A stretch of 60,693 nt of DNA from Phycisphaerae bacterium. GTDB lineage: Bacteria; Planctomycetota; Phycisphaerae; UBA1845. The stretch spans positions 1 through 60,693 of the forward strand of contig JAGVHG010000127.1 of the NCBI GenBank assembly GCA_020056715.1, given 5' to 3'. The notes below the pieces were generated by a model. The model had not been told where the DNA came from and did no database searches. It saw nothing but the letters and a program-made list of their open reading frames with translations. Shown here one piece after another: positions 17,337-27,039 of the stretch. A program made the translations under genes and the position numbers. Each line of letters begins with the position of its first letter. Position 1 is the first letter of the stretch.

Positions 17337-18113
17337 CTAGCTTGACCAGAAGCGAACTGCATTCTGAAAAACGGTTAAGCCATCGGGGGGACGGGTGGGA
17401 TTGTTGCGCCGCGTCCAATGCGGGTGTTGGGTGTGGTCGAAGTGGCGATCGGGGTGGGGCATTAGCCCGAACACCCGACCGGTGGAGTCACATAGCCCGG
17501 CAATACCGGCCGTGCTTCCGTTGGGGTTGGCCGGATAAACATCATGGCGGCCATCGTCATCGACATACCGAAGCGCGACACGTCCCGTGCCAAGAAGCTT
17601 GTCAGTTACCGTGTCATCGGCTGTCACGACTTTGCCTTCGGCGTGCTCAACGGGCATTTCCAGGACATTTCCCTCTTGTAAATATGGACAACATGCCGTA
17701 CACACTTGCAGTCGCACCCAGCGGGCTTCAAACTTGGCGGAAGCATTGAAGGTCACAGTCACTTTGTCGCGCCCGAATTCCCCACCGGGCAGCAAACCCA
17801 TCTTCACAAGCACCTGAAACCCGTTGCATATCCCCAGGATTCCTCCTCCGCCGTTTACGAAGGCGCGGAGGCGCGCGGCCAGGTCGTCCTGCAGGCGCCG
17901 GGCGAGAATGGCGCCCGCCGCGATGTCATCCCCATAGCTAAACCCACCGGGAATGGTGAGGATGGAATAGTCGTCCAACATTGCTGGTTTCCCGGCGAGG
18001 GTATTGACGTGTACAAGGCTCGGCGATGCACCGGCCAGCCGCCACGCGTGCATGACTTCCTCGTCGCAGTTGATCCCCGCTGCTCGAATCACCAGAACGC
18101 GCACGTCTGCCAT
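17337..18113 (-). CDS. purQ: Phosphoribosylformylglycinamidine synthase, glutaminase subunit PurQ
   Basis: From the ATG at 18113 (two bases after the purL stop) the protein has 258 residues. It is a class I glutamine amidotransferase: RVLVIRAAGINCDEE start, oxyanion block PGGFSYGDD, nucleophile Cys96 in GILGICNGFQVL, and GLMPHPDRHFD near the end. It supplies ammonia from glutamine to PurL in the fourth step of purine synthesis, forming FGAM. The triad position after PHP is Asp where Glu is usual. It is about 30 residues longer than short PurQ proteins. The open frame upstream of the ATG lies inside purL. Confidence 0.92.
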   Translation of the reverse strand: MADVRVLVIRAAGINCDEEVMHAWRLAGASPSLVHVNTLAGKPAMLDDYSILTIPGGFSYGDDIAAGAILARRLQDDLAARLRAFVNGGGGILGICNGFQVLVKMGLLPGGEFGRDKVTVTFNASAKFEARWVRLQVCTACCPYLQEGNVLEMPVEHAEGKVVTADDTVTDKLLGTGRVALRYVDDDGRHDVYPANPNGSTAGIAGLCDSTGRVFGLMPHPDRHFDHTQHPHWTRRNNPTRPPDGLTVFQNAVRFWSS

Positions 18114-18115
18114 GC

Positions 18116-21025
18116 TCAATGACCTCCGCCCTGCGCAAGGGGCGATCGCCAAGCCCGCGCCATTTCCTCCACACCGAGGTCGATCCAGCGCGATGCGCCT
18201 TGTGAAATGGACAGCCGCGGTAGATTGGTCATTTGTCCGATGATCGGAAAACCTGAAGCATCGGCATCCACTTGCTTCATTTCCAGAACGTAGGTAGTTG
18301 CCACGGGAGTGAACATAGAGTGCCGATCGTATTCTTGCGGCATGTCAATGACGGCCCCAAGTCCCGATGCAATACACATTTCCGCGAGGGCCGTCGCCAG
18401 TCCCCCGTCGCTTACATCGTGCGCGGAACGCACCTTCCCATCGCGAATGCAGTGCGACACCAGATGGTGGATTGATCTCGCCTTTTCCATTCCATGTCGA
18501 TCCACGGGTGCGGAGGCAAGGATCAGGCGATTCCCCGGCTCCTTGAGGTCCATGGACACACAGTGCCGAACATCTTCGATCTGAGCTAATGCACTCACCA
18601 GCAGTGTACCGGGGATGGCGATGCTTTGTGGTAGGCCCGTTCTCCGGGCTTCGTCGGCGCTCATGGAAAACTCATTGTTGAGTGAGTCCTTGCCGGAAAT
18701 AAAGGGCAATCCGTATGCGACTGCCGCGTCACTCGCCCCACGACATGCCCGCACCAATGCGCCCAATGACTCTTCGCAGTCACACTTGGGCCAGCAGAAG
18801 TTATCGAGGATGGATGTCCGTTCGGGATCGCCGCCGACGCAAACCACATTGCGCAAGGCCTCATCAATTGTACGAACGGCCATCCAATAAGGGTCAACGT
18901 CCGTCCACTCCGGGCATAGTCCGCATCCAATTGCAATGCCCCGGTAGCTTGTATAACGCGGCCGTAGCACAGCGGCATCGGACGGCCCGAAACCGGTACC
19001 GACAAGCGGCTTGATGACACTGCGTCCCTGTACCTCGTGATCGTATTGGCGGATCACCCATTCCTTCGAGGCAATGTTCAAACTGCTCAATGTTTGCAAT
19101 AAAGTGTCATTGGCGATATCGGAAGTGACTGTCTTATAACACCCAGGCGTCGACGATCGCGGCTGGGACGTCCATGAGGCCGTGCGAACGGTCCTCGGCA
19201 GTCCGTTATGGAGAAAGGCCATGTCCAGTTCACCGACGGATTGCCCCTTGTATCGGACGCGCAGAATTCGGTCATCGGTGAATGTTCCGATTACCGTGGC
19301 TTCGACTTCCTCTTCCGCAAAAACGGACAGGAATCGATCGATCCGGTCGGGCGAGACTGCGAACACCATTCGCTCCTGGGCCTCGGAAATCCAGATTTCG
19401 TCGTAGCGCAGACCGGCGTACTTGAGGGGCGCCTTTTCCAGATCGACGACCGCTCCTAGTTCCGCGCCCATTTCTCCCACCGCGCTGCTAAGGCCCCCGG
19501 CGCCGCAATCGGTGACTGCCGAGTAGAGACATCCATCCGAATCATCGCGGGCAATGAGTAGGGCATCGAGGAGTTTCTTTTCCTCAATGGCATTGCCGAT
19601 CTGCACGGCGTGGGAGAATTCATCGGCGTGTTGTTCGGTCAATTCAGCGGAGGAGAACGTGGCCCCGTGAATACCGTCACGACCCGTTCTACCACCGGCG
19701 ACGACAATGAGATCACCGAATCGCGGCTCCTTGAGAATGCGATCTCGTGGGATAAGACCAATGCAGCCGCAGAACACCAACGGATTGGCCAGATATCGTT
19801 CGTCGAAATAGATAGCCCCGTTTACCGTAGGAATGCCCATGCGGTTGCCGTAGTCACGCACGCCGCCGACCACACCCTTGAGGACGCGCCGCGGATGGAG
19901 AACGCCCGCGGGAAGCCGAGTTGGATCGAAGTCGGGCGGAGCGAGACAGAAGACGTCGGTGGAGGCGATGGGCTTGGCCCCTAGTCCGCAACCCATTATG
20001 TCCCGAATGCATCCCCCGACGCCGGTCGCAGCGCCGCCGTAAGGCTCAATGGCGGAAGGGTGGTTATGCGTTTCCACCTTGAAGGCGATGCCGTATTCTT
20101 CGTCGAAGGCGACGATGCCGGCGTTATCCACGAATACGGAGAGGCACCAATCGCGGTTGAGCTTGGCGGTTGCGGCGACGATCGTGTCTTTGAGAAGATT
20201 GTCAAAGCGCACTTCGATTGTCCCTGGGCGGCCGAAGTCCTCACCACGATAAACAATGGAACTTCTGAACGTTTTGTGTACACAATGTTCCGACCATGTC
20301 TGGGCCAGCGTCTCCAACTCCAGATCGGTCGGTTCGCGATTGAGCTTGTCAAAGTGGTCGCGGATGGTGCGCATTTCGGATAGCGAAAGAAACAGGTGCG
20401 CCTCGCGGGAGAGGCGGGTCAACTCGTCGTCGGTCAGGCGTCGAATGGGAATATGCCGCAACTCGAAGGGGCGTTCGCGCGGTGTCGGGAGGGCGTCGGG
20501 AATCGGGTCGCTGCGGCCGAAGCCGCGGATAAACCACGTCTCGATGCAGTTGTTGGCCAGCACCCTGGCTGCGATCTGTTCCAACTCCGGGGCGTTGCGT
20601 GCGCCGAGAATGACATACCGTCGGGCGGTTTGGACGGCCTCCACGCGGGCCTGCGATCGACCTTGGGACGCAAGTAGACGCCCGGCGGCATCCAGCGTAC
20701 TCAGAGCTGCGGGATTCATGACCCCCGGAAGCGGGTGGACTTCGATCGCTCCATCGATATCGTCACGGCGGGCGAAGCCCTCGCGGACCTCGAAGACCTC
20801 GGCCACCGGGTCGCAGAGGAGTTCCTCGGCGAGCAAACGAACGTCGGACTCGAGAAGGCGACCCTCCAGCAGGTAAACCCGACTCGAGCGTACACCTTCG
20901 ATGTGTTCCAGCCCGATTTGGCGGACGTCGGCGAGCACGTCGCGCCCATGACCATCGAGGTCGGGTCGGCGCGGACTCACCTGAATGTGCCAGCGTTGCG
21001 AGGAAGCGGCACGGTCACGGTGCAT
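18116..21025 (-). CDS. purL: Phosphoribosylformylglycinamidine synthase PurL with PurS-like N-terminus
   Basis: A 969-residue protein. Residues 10-180 look like two PurS-like ferredoxin-fold halves (WHIQVSPRRPDLDGHGRDVLADVRQIGLEHIEGV... and ...RYVILGARNAPELEQIAARVLANNCIETWFI). The catalytic PurL part starts with the linker RLTDDELTRLSREAHLFLSLSEM, then TWSEHC (243-248) and ETHNHPSAIEPYGGAATGVGGCIRDI. With the adjacent PurQ it converts FGAR to FGAM. In many bacteria PurS is a separate 80-residue protein; here it seems fused, so no free purS is needed. purQ follows after two bases in one operon. Confidence 0.94.
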   Translation of the reverse strand: MHRDRAASSQRWHIQVSPRRPDLDGHGRDVLADVRQIGLEHIEGVRSSRVYLLEGRLLESDVRLLAEELLCDPVAEVFEVREGFARRDDIDGAIEVHPLPGVMNPAALSTLDAAGRLLASQGRSQARVEAVQTARRYVILGARNAPELEQIAARVLANNCIETWFIRGFGRSDPIPDALPTPRERPFELRHIPIRRLTDDELTRLSREAHLFLSLSEMRTIRDHFDKLNREPTDLELETLAQTWSEHCVHKTFRSSIVYRGEDFGRPGTIEVRFDNLLKDTIVAATAKLNRDWCLSVFVDNAGIVAFDEEYGIAFKVETHNHPSAIEPYGGAATGVGGCIRDIMGCGLGAKPIASTDVFCLAPPDFDPTRLPAGVLHPRRVLKGVVGGVRDYGNRMGIPTVNGAIYFDERYLANPLVFCGCIGLIPRDRILKEPRFGDLIVVAGGRTGRDGIHGATFSSAELTEQHADEFSHAVQIGNAIEEKKLLDALLIARDDSDGCLYSAVTDCGAGGLSSAVGEMGAELGAVVDLEKAPLKYAGLRYDEIWISEAQERMVFAVSPDRIDRFLSVFAEEEVEATVIGTFTDDRILRVRYKGQSVGELDMAFLHNGLPRTVRTASWTSQPRSSTPGCYKTVTSDIANDTLLQTLSSLNIASKEWVIRQYDHEVQGRSVIKPLVGTGFGPSDAAVLRPRYTSYRGIAIGCGLCPEWTDVDPYWMAVRTIDEALRNVVCVGGDPERTSILDNFCWPKCDCEESLGALVRACRGASDAAVAYGLPFISGKDSLNNEFSMSADEARRTGLPQSIAIPGTLLVSALAQIEDVRHCVSMDLKEPGNRLILASAPVDRHGMEKARSIHHLVSHCIRDGKVRSAHDVSDGGLATALAEMCIASGLGAVIDMPQEYDRHSMFTPVATTYVLEMKQVDADASGFPIIGQMTNLPRLSISQGASRWIDLGVEEMARAWRSPLAQGGGH

Positions 21026-21150
21026 ATCGGGAAGGCTCGTCGTTGCTCACGGCTCAACCGGGTTATGGTTCGGTCGCTACGCCCCCTACCCTAGCGGGGA
21101 TTTGATTCTTATGCTAGGGCGTCTTATCGTCCTGTTTCGGCGGAATGGAG

Positions 21151-21183
21151 CCCTCACCCCGACCCTCTCCCAGGGGGAGAGGG
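21151..21183. repeat. CCCTCACCCC...GGGAGAGGG hairpin repeat in a 5' leader
   Basis: CCCTCTCCC and GGGAGAGGG flank AGG, preceded by CCCTCACCCCGA. It ends 24 bases before the TTG start of the FIST gene. Confidence 0.85.
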
Positions 21184-21207
21184 AGTATTGCCAGAGGGGA
21201 ATTACGT

Positions 21208-22374
21208 TTGCGTTTCGCATCATCCGTAACAGCTTCGCCCAAGGTCGCGCAGGCGATCGAGGAGTTGCTCGCCCCGCTGGATGCACGGGTGACGACCGGG
21301 GCGGTCGACTTGGCCTTGCTTTTTGCGACGCCGCATTTCGACGATGAGTTGGCCGAGGTTGTTGATCGCGTGGCCGCCAAACTCCCGGGCGCGGTCCTGC
21401 TGGGCTGCACGGCCGAGGGTACGATCGGAGTGGACCGGGAGCTGGAGCGGATTCCATCCATATCGCTGCTGGCGGCTTCCTTGCCGGACGTCCTGATCCG
21501 ACCCTTCCACATGCGGCAGAACCAATTAGAGGCCGCCGAGACGGCCCTGGATTGGGAGCGGATCGTCGGCGTGGCCGCAGAGAGTTCGCCGACGTTCGTC
21601 GCTTTCGGCGATCCCTTTAGCGTCGATGTCCACGCCGCGGTCGAGCAAATCAACGAATTCTTTCCCAAGGCGCCCCTCGTCGGTGGAGTGGCGAGCGGCG
21701 GGCGTAAGCCGCGCGGCAACCGGTTGATCGTCAACGGCGAGATCATCGAGGAAGGGTTGGTCGGCGTGTCGATGACGGGTCGGATGGAGGTCAAAACGGT
21801 GGTGTCACAGGGGTGCCGACCGATCGGCAAGTCCTATGTCATTACCAAGGGCGACCGCAACATCATCCACGAGCTAGGCGGTCGCCCGGCGTTGGAACAA
21901 CTCCAGCACACGTTGACGACCCTATCCGAGGAAGATGAACAGCTCGCTCGGCAGTCGTTGTTTGTGGGTCGGGCGATTGATGAATACAAGGGTCGGTTCG
22001 GTCGGGGGGATTTTCTGATTCACAATATCGTCGGGGCCGATCGTAAGAGCGGTGCGATCGGGATGGCCGGTCTGGCCCGTGTGGGGGCGACGATCCAATT
22101 CCATGTCCGCGACGCGCAGAGCGCCGACGAGGACCTTCGAGCCATGCTCGTGCCTCTCGCCAGCGCCGATGTGCAAGGAGCGATGCTGTTCGGATGCAAC
22201 GGTCGGGGCACACACATGTGGCCGACGCCCGGCCACGACGTAGGCGTGCTGCGGGAGGTCCTGGGGGACGTCCCCGTCGCTGGTTTCTTCTGCGGCGGAG
22301 AGTTTGGTCCCATCGGTGGGAAGAATTTTATTCACGGCTTCACGGCCAGCATCGCGTTGTTCCGTGAGCCATAG
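21208..22374 (+). CDS. FIST domain sensory protein
   Basis: I chose the TTG at 21208 because AGAGGGGA lies seven bases upstream; the frame is open further upstream but only through a repeat. The 388-residue protein shows both FIST parts: the N-terminal VDLALLFATPHFDDELAEVVDRVAAKLPGAVLLGCTAEGTIGVDREL and the C-terminal DVQGAMLFGCNGRGTHMWPTPGHDVGVLREVLGDVPVAGFFCGGEFGPIGGKNFIHGFTASI. FIST domains are thought to sense small molecules such as amino acids and often join signalling modules. Here the protein stands alone and is cytoplasmic. The DUF4198 gene follows after 11 bases and may be co-transcribed. Confidence 0.9.
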   Translation: MRFASSVTASPKVAQAIEELLAPLDARVTTGAVDLALLFATPHFDDELAEVVDRVAAKLPGAVLLGCTAEGTIGVDRELERIPSISLLAASLPDVLIRPFHMRQNQLEAAETALDWERIVGVAAESSPTFVAFGDPFSVDVHAAVEQINEFFPKAPLVGGVASGGRKPRGNRLIVNGEIIEEGLVGVSMTGRMEVKTVVSQGCRPIGKSYVITKGDRNIIHELGGRPALEQLQHTLTTLSEEDEQLARQSLFVGRAIDEYKGRFGRGDFLIHNIVGADRKSGAIGMAGLARVGATIQFHVRDAQSADEDLRAMLVPLASADVQGAMLFGCNGRGTHMWPTPGHDVGVLREVLGDVPVAGFFCGGEFGPIGGKNFIHGFTASIALFREP

Positions 22375-22385
22375 GGAGTATCACG

Positions 22386-23255
22386 ATGAATCGCTTGTTT
22401 TCATTATCAGCGGAATACGGATCGGTCCTTTCACTGTTGATCGTCGGCTTGAGCGTACCGACCCGCGTGATCGCTCACGACTCATGGCTTGTGGCGGGTA
22501 AAAACGTGGCGGCGATGAACGAACCCGTTCGCCTGGCCTTCATTACCGCCGAAGTCTTCCCCATCAGCGAGCAGGCCGCGAAGCCGGATCGCGTCGCGGA
22601 GTGGGTGGTTTTCCAGGGCGGGCAACAACGGAAGGTCGAGGGGTACGCCGTTGAGAAGGAGGAACTCGCTACGAACGTGAAGTTCGATCAACCGGGCGTC
22701 CATGTCGTGGGCGTGGCCATGCAACCGAGTTTCATCGAGCTTCCCGCGAAGGACTTCGCCGAGTATCTGGAGGACGAGAAGGCGACGGCCGCTCTCGCCG
22801 CCCATCGTCGCGGGCCTGGCGACCAGCCCGGACGCGAGTTCTATACCAAGTTCGCCAAGACGTTCGTGGAGGTCGCGGGCGGCGCACCGCAGAAGGGCTT
22901 CAACCAACGCGTCGGGCACAGACTTGAAATCATCCCCCTTTCCAACCCCTGTGGGTGGAAAGTGGGCGATAACGTCAAGGTGCGCGTGTTGCGGGACGGT
23001 CAACCAGTGTCGGGTCTTCGGATTTCGTCGGGCCACGAAGGACTCGACAAGCACACCTACGTTGAACACGCCACGACGGATATCGACGGTGCGGCGCGGT
23101 TCAAGCTGTCGCGTCCGGGGCTGTGGTTCTTCCGGACGCACACGATCCAGACCATTCGCGAGCAGCCCGCATACGCCCCGCCCGATGCACCCAAGGCCGA
23201 TTGGGAGAGCTTCTGGGCGTCGATCACATTCCGCGTGGTTGAAAAGAATCCGTAA
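22386..23255 (+). CDS. DUF4198 domain protein, exported
   Basis: A 289-residue protein with a signal peptide (LLIVGLSVPTRVIAHDSWLV). The mature start HDSWL and segments such as PVRLAFITAEVFPISE, RLEIIPLSNPCGWKVGDNVKVRVLRDGQPVSGLRISSGHEG and TDIDGAARFKLSRPGLWFFRTHTIQ fit DUF4198, a periplasmic beta-sandwich family often found near metal (nickel or cobalt) transport genes. No transporter is adjacent here. It follows the FIST gene closely. Confidence 0.82.
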   Translation: MNRLFSLSAEYGSVLSLLIVGLSVPTRVIAHDSWLVAGKNVAAMNEPVRLAFITAEVFPISEQAAKPDRVAEWVVFQGGQQRKVEGYAVEKEELATNVKFDQPGVHVVGVAMQPSFIELPAKDFAEYLEDEKATAALAAHRRGPGDQPGREFYTKFAKTFVEVAGGAPQKGFNQRVGHRLEIIPLSNPCGWKVGDNVKVRVLRDGQPVSGLRISSGHEGLDKHTYVEHATTDIDGAARFKLSRPGLWFFRTHTIQTIREQPAYAPPDAPKADWESFWASITFRVVEKNP

Positions 23256-23514
23256 AGCCATTGAAGGATGCAACGCCGCTCCTCGCGGGTGTCTCGTCAC
23301 GTAAGTCTATGCAAATCAATACGTTAAGTGCTCCATTCAGAGCGTCATACGGTGACACTACCCCGGACGTAGCTGCCGCGAAGTGGCACTGGACGCCAGG
23401 TGACGGGGGCGTGTCATGCTGTTGCCCAGACCCCGTCCCATACACTATGATTGCCCGCTGACGGACGTGCAGATTTCGAGAGCGAGGAATGAAAGAGCAT
23501 TGGGAGACCTAACG

Positions 23515-23826
23515 GTGCAAAGCACAAGCTACCTGCAAACTCAGACCATCCTTCGGGCGCTGGAGTTCGCCACGTCGAAGGGCGGATTCGGAACCAACGC
23601 CCATCAGAAGAAAACCGCCCTGGCGCTCATCAAGGACATGAAGAGCAATGAATCGGTCAGCGGTCGTCATCAGCAGCTTTCGGCGATGCTCCGGAAGGGG
23701 GCGTCGATCGCGGAGATGATGAAGGCCGCCAGCGCCTCGCGGCGCACGATCTTCCGCTACCTCAACCACTTCGAGGACGCGGGTTTGGACATCAGCATCG
23801 CTGATGGGAAATACAAGCTGAAGTAG
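23515..23826 (+). CDS. Small helix-turn-helix protein
   Basis: I chose the GTG at 23515, which has GGGAG 8 bases upstream; a longer frame exists from 23416. The protein has 103 residues. The C-terminal half (HQQLSAMLRKGASIAEMMKAASASRRTIFRYLNHFEDAGLDISIADGKYKLK) reads as a winged helix-turn-helix of the HTH_11/DeoR-like type, where ASRRTIFRYLNHFEDAGL is the recognition helix and wing. The first half is helical. It may regulate the membrane protein gene downstream or act elsewhere; no target is visible. Confidence 0.7.
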   Translation: MQSTSYLQTQTILRALEFATSKGGFGTNAHQKKTALALIKDMKSNESVSGRHQQLSAMLRKGASIAEMMKAASASRRTIFRYLNHFEDAGLDISIADGKYKLK

Positions 23827-23836
23827 ATTGCCCGCG

Positions 23837-23966
23837 GTCAGCTCCAACGCCCTTGAGCGTTGGAGCGAGCATTGGTCATCAACGGTGGCATTCGGCCCGC
23901 AACCTAACGAGCCCTCCGGCGGCCCCGGCGGCGTCAGCTCCAACGCCCTTGAGCGTTGGCGCGAAC
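23837..23966. repeat. Two copies of the CCxTGA-loop hairpin
   Basis: Copy 1: arms GCTCCAACGC and GCGTTGGAGC around CCTTGA (23841-23866), with GGTCA before and GA after. Copy 2: GCTCCAACGC and GCGTTGGCGC around CCTTGA (23937-23962), with the same flanks. They lie in the open leader upstream of the chosen start at 24011 and would be read as SSNALERW twice. Confidence 0.85.
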
Positions 23967-24010
23967 ATTCGCCGCGCGGGGACGGCGTAGAAGCTGCGCC
24001 AACCGTGGGA

Positions 24011-25471
24011 ATGCCGCGGCGGCGGGTCCTACCCGTCCTGGTTCTCCTCGTCGCGGTCATAGTCTTCGTGAGCGTTCCTCGCCTTCCGCCCAGCGTCTGC
24101 TTCGGGGATGCGGGAGACCTCCAACTCGCGTCCACGACGTTGGGGATCACTCATCCGCCGGGCTACGCGGGCTTCGTTAGTCTTAGTCATCTGGCGACGT
24201 TAATCCCCGGAGTGGATCCGGCCTATTCCGTAACCGTGCTTTGCATGGCGATCGGAATTGGCGTCCTGATCTTGTGTGTGTTGATCCAGGTTCGGCTGGG
24301 GGTCGATCCGTGGGCCGCAGGAACCATTGCACTCCTCCTCACGGCTCATCCACGATTCTGGATGAATCTCACCACCCCGGAGGTTTACATGCCGGCGCTG
24401 GCGTTCGTAACCGGTGCGGCCTATTTGGTGCTCAAGTATGCCCAAGGCGGTCGGCGGCGAGACATATACATTGCCGCATTTCTGTTCGGGGTGGCCCTCG
24501 CTAATCGACCGCCCATATTGCTCCTCTTGCCGTTCTTCGTGACGGGGTGGTGGCTGGCCGCAAGGCGATGGGAATTGTCTGGGCGGCCGTCGGCGAAGTC
24601 TTTCCGCGTGATTTTGGGGTGCGCGGCGCTTCCGGGTTTGTATTCACTCGGTTACTTATGGATCCGTGACACGCCACAGACACCCTACAACTACCTCGAA
24701 CACTATGACGCCGAACATCACGAACTGCCGCAGAGCAGCGCGGGATGGTCGGCCAAGCTGGAGCGGGTGACGTGGCAGGCCAGCGCCAAGCAGTTTCATT
24801 ATCGCGTGGGGAGCGATTGGAAGGGAGTACGGACGAAGCTGCGCTGGCTACGGATCCAGCTCGTGGCGTATGACGCTTTGCCCTATTCCATCATGGCCCT
24901 GCTCGGCGTCTTCGGCGTCGTCATGGTTTTCCGGCGCTGTCTCATCAGCGGGATTCTACTTTGCGGAATGTGCATCCAAAGTGTGTTATTCATATGCATG
25001 TTCCGCGACGTGGGGCAAGCGGCCGACCTTATGCCGCTGCTGTTTGCGTTAGCGGTTTTCGGCGGCGTAACCTTATCCACGCTCTTCCCGATTAACGGCG
25101 ACACGCGGCGCAAATTCCTCGCCTGTGCCTTGATGATCGCCATCACCGTCCTCACTGTATTTAACGTCCCTCATCGGTCCAAGTACGGAGCTTCGCTTGA
25201 TGCAACGGCGTTTTTGAAGGAGATCGATCTGAAGACCTTCCCGCAGCGCTCGGTCATCATCTCCACGTGGACTGAAGCGCTACCCATGCTGTACGAACAA
25301 TACCAACTTGGGACGCGTTCGGATATCAAAATCATTTTCGCCCGCCCGGAAAACTGGTTACGAATGACCGCAGACTTTCCGAGTACCCACGTCTTCTTCG
25401 TCAACAAGAGCAGCAGCTTCAAAGATCGCGAGGTGACGCGATTCCGTAATGTGTGGCGGTTGGTCGAATGA
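24011..25471 (+). CDS. DUF2723 family membrane protein, probable glycosyltransferase
   Basis: A 486-residue protein from the ATG at 24011. The frame is open from 23828, but that leader consists largely of two hairpin repeats, so the later ATG is preferred. About ten transmembrane segments are visible. The first periplasmic loop carries SVCFGDAGDLQLASTTLGITHPPGYAGFVSLSHLATLIP, the acidic GD...GITHPPGY signature of DUF2723 proteins, which belong to the GT-C-like membrane glycosyltransferases that use lipid-linked sugars. The C-terminal soluble domain (SVIISTWTEALPMLYEQYQLGTRSDIKIIFARPENWL) is also typical. The substrate is unknown. Confidence 0.82.
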   Translation: MPRRRVLPVLVLLVAVIVFVSVPRLPPSVCFGDAGDLQLASTTLGITHPPGYAGFVSLSHLATLIPGVDPAYSVTVLCMAIGIGVLILCVLIQVRLGVDPWAAGTIALLLTAHPRFWMNLTTPEVYMPALAFVTGAAYLVLKYAQGGRRRDIYIAAFLFGVALANRPPILLLLPFFVTGWWLAARRWELSGRPSAKSFRVILGCAALPGLYSLGYLWIRDTPQTPYNYLEHYDAEHHELPQSSAGWSAKLERVTWQASAKQFHYRVGSDWKGVRTKLRWLRIQLVAYDALPYSIMALLGVFGVVMVFRRCLISGILLCGMCIQSVLFICMFRDVGQAADLMPLLFALAVFGGVTLSTLFPINGDTRRKFLACALMIAITVLTVFNVPHRSKYGASLDATAFLKEIDLKTFPQRSVIISTWTEALPMLYEQYQLGTRSDIKIIFARPENWLRMTADFPSTHVFFVNKSSSFKDREVTRFRNVWRLVE

Positions 25472-25560
25472 AGGCTTTAGGCTTTAGGCTGTAGTCCGTA
25501 GACAAAGCCAGTGCCCAGGACCGAAAGTCTTCAGCCTACAGCCTATGGTCTACGGCCTCG
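25471..25560. repeat. Inverted word repeat between convergent genes
   Basis: The left side repeats the words GGCTTTAGGCTTTAGG and GGCTGTAG (25471-25503). The right side repeats the complement (CAGCCTACAGCCTATGG, 25530-25555). It follows the stop at 25471 and encodes the last residues (EAVDHRL) and the stop of the MFS gene. It probably acts as a two-way terminator. Confidence 0.6.
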
Positions 25561-26921
25561 TAGCGTGCCATAGCGGCATATACCGCCAGTCCGCTGATAG
25601 CGAGACCGAGGGCTATCAGCCACACCGGCCAGCCTATGGTCATCCATAACCACATGCCCGCGAGCGGGGCGATGAGTCCGCGTACTCCGGCGAGGAACAC
25701 GTGGATGCCCATGTACACTTCGGCCTCATCGGGTTTGGCGAAGTGCAGGTGGCCAAGGTTCCAGGCCAACGCCCCGCCGCCCTGACTGACGCCGTGAAGG
25801 AGGCCGCGTAGGGCGAATAAAACGACGGCGATGGGAAGATAGGCCGGCCCGATGTGCGGCGCGTGTCCGGTGACCAACGTGGCGAACATTCCGAACAGAA
25901 TGCTGGCCGTCCAGCCGATCACGTTCACCACTCGGAATCGCAACACGCCGACCCCGTCGAAAAGCCGACCCCATCGACTGAGGCTGCCCAACACCGCCAG
26001 GATCGGAAGGGCCACGATCAATCCGGTGCTGATCCAGAACGCCCGTTTGCCGTCCGGTTCGAGGTCTCGCGTGACCACGGCCACCACCACCGGGATGGTC
26101 ATCAGGTTGGCCGCCCCTTGAAGAAACTGTGCAAGACAGTATTGGCTGAACCGGCGATCGCTGCGGAGGATTCGGAACATCTGACCGAAAGCGGTAACCG
26201 GCGATGCCAGTTCTCTAAGACGATATCGAACGATCTTGCCTGATCGCGGACTGCGGCCTTCCTGTGCGGCTCGGGCCCGGCGCAGCTCGCTACGTTCGCC
26301 GCGGATGCGGACTCGGCGGAGCATCAGGACGCCGAACACTCCGCTCACGGCGGCGACGGGAAAGACGTAGCGATAGGCGGTGGGCTGGTGATCGCAGATC
26401 GCCGCGGCGGTCTGAACCGTGACGACACCGACGATGGATCGCAGGGCCTGAAGTCGCGCCGTGATTTGCCCGCGCACTTCGACCGGGTAGTTGGACCGCC
26501 AGATCGCCGACCGAACCGTGATTACACCGGCGAGAAGCACTTGGGCCGCGGCGATCTGGGCAATAAACCAACCCGCAGCAGACGGTGATGCAGGCACCAG
26601 AGCGGTCGTCGCGGCAAAAAGCGCCATACCCGCGCCAAACCAAACGCTCAACCGGACCTTCGGCCGCCCCACGCACAGCATTCCCCACGCGAGACTGAAT
26701 ACGTAGGACGCGAACGGAGTCGCCGAGGCAATGGCAATCAAAAGCGGACTGCCGTGAAACGTCCTGGAAACGATGACGCTGGCGAATTGGCCCTCGACGA
26801 GTCCCGCCAAAACGCTCCAGCAGAGAAGATGACGAAACTCGTAGAGGTAGTTCCGCCGAGTCAGAAACGGCAGCTTGCGTATGCCGAGGATGTCGAGCGA
26901 GCGTGAGTCCGAAACTGCCAC
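25536..26921 (-). CDS. MFS-type transporter
   Basis: A 461-residue membrane protein with about 12 hydrophobic segments, starting with GTG. After a short cytoplasmic start (RKLPFLTRRNYLYEFRHLL) the helices alternate in the manner of the major facilitator fold, with a central polar loop RIRGERSELRRARAAQEGRSPRSGKIVRYRLREL at about residues 205-238. The YLPIAVVLFALRGLLHGVSQGGGALAWNLGHLHFAKPDEAEVYMGIHVFLAGVRG region resembles transporters found in Planctomycetes and Verrucomicrobia. The substrate is unknown. The last codons come from a repeat. Confidence 0.8.
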   Translation of the reverse strand: MAVSDSRSLDILGIRKLPFLTRRNYLYEFRHLLCWSVLAGLVEGQFASVIVSRTFHGSPLLIAIASATPFASYVFSLAWGMLCVGRPKVRLSVWFGAGMALFAATTALVPASPSAAGWFIAQIAAAQVLLAGVITVRSAIWRSNYPVEVRGQITARLQALRSIVGVVTVQTAAAICDHQPTAYRYVFPVAAVSGVFGVLMLRRVRIRGERSELRRARAAQEGRSPRSGKIVRYRLRELASPVTAFGQMFRILRSDRRFSQYCLAQFLQGAANLMTIPVVVAVVTRDLEPDGKRAFWISTGLIVALPILAVLGSLSRWGRLFDGVGVLRFRVVNVIGWTASILFGMFATLVTGHAPHIGPAYLPIAVVLFALRGLLHGVSQGGGALAWNLGHLHFAKPDEAEVYMGIHVFLAGVRGLIAPLAGMWLWMTIGWPVWLIALGLAISGLAVYAAMARYEAVDHRL

Positions 26922-27039
26922 CGATTCTTAGCCAACCTCCACGACGACACTATGTCGAACTGGCGAAGGAGTATAACAACGGCGCGCTTTTATGACCATT
27001 CCCGTAATGACGCTCACCCCGGCGCTGCAATAACAGAGT

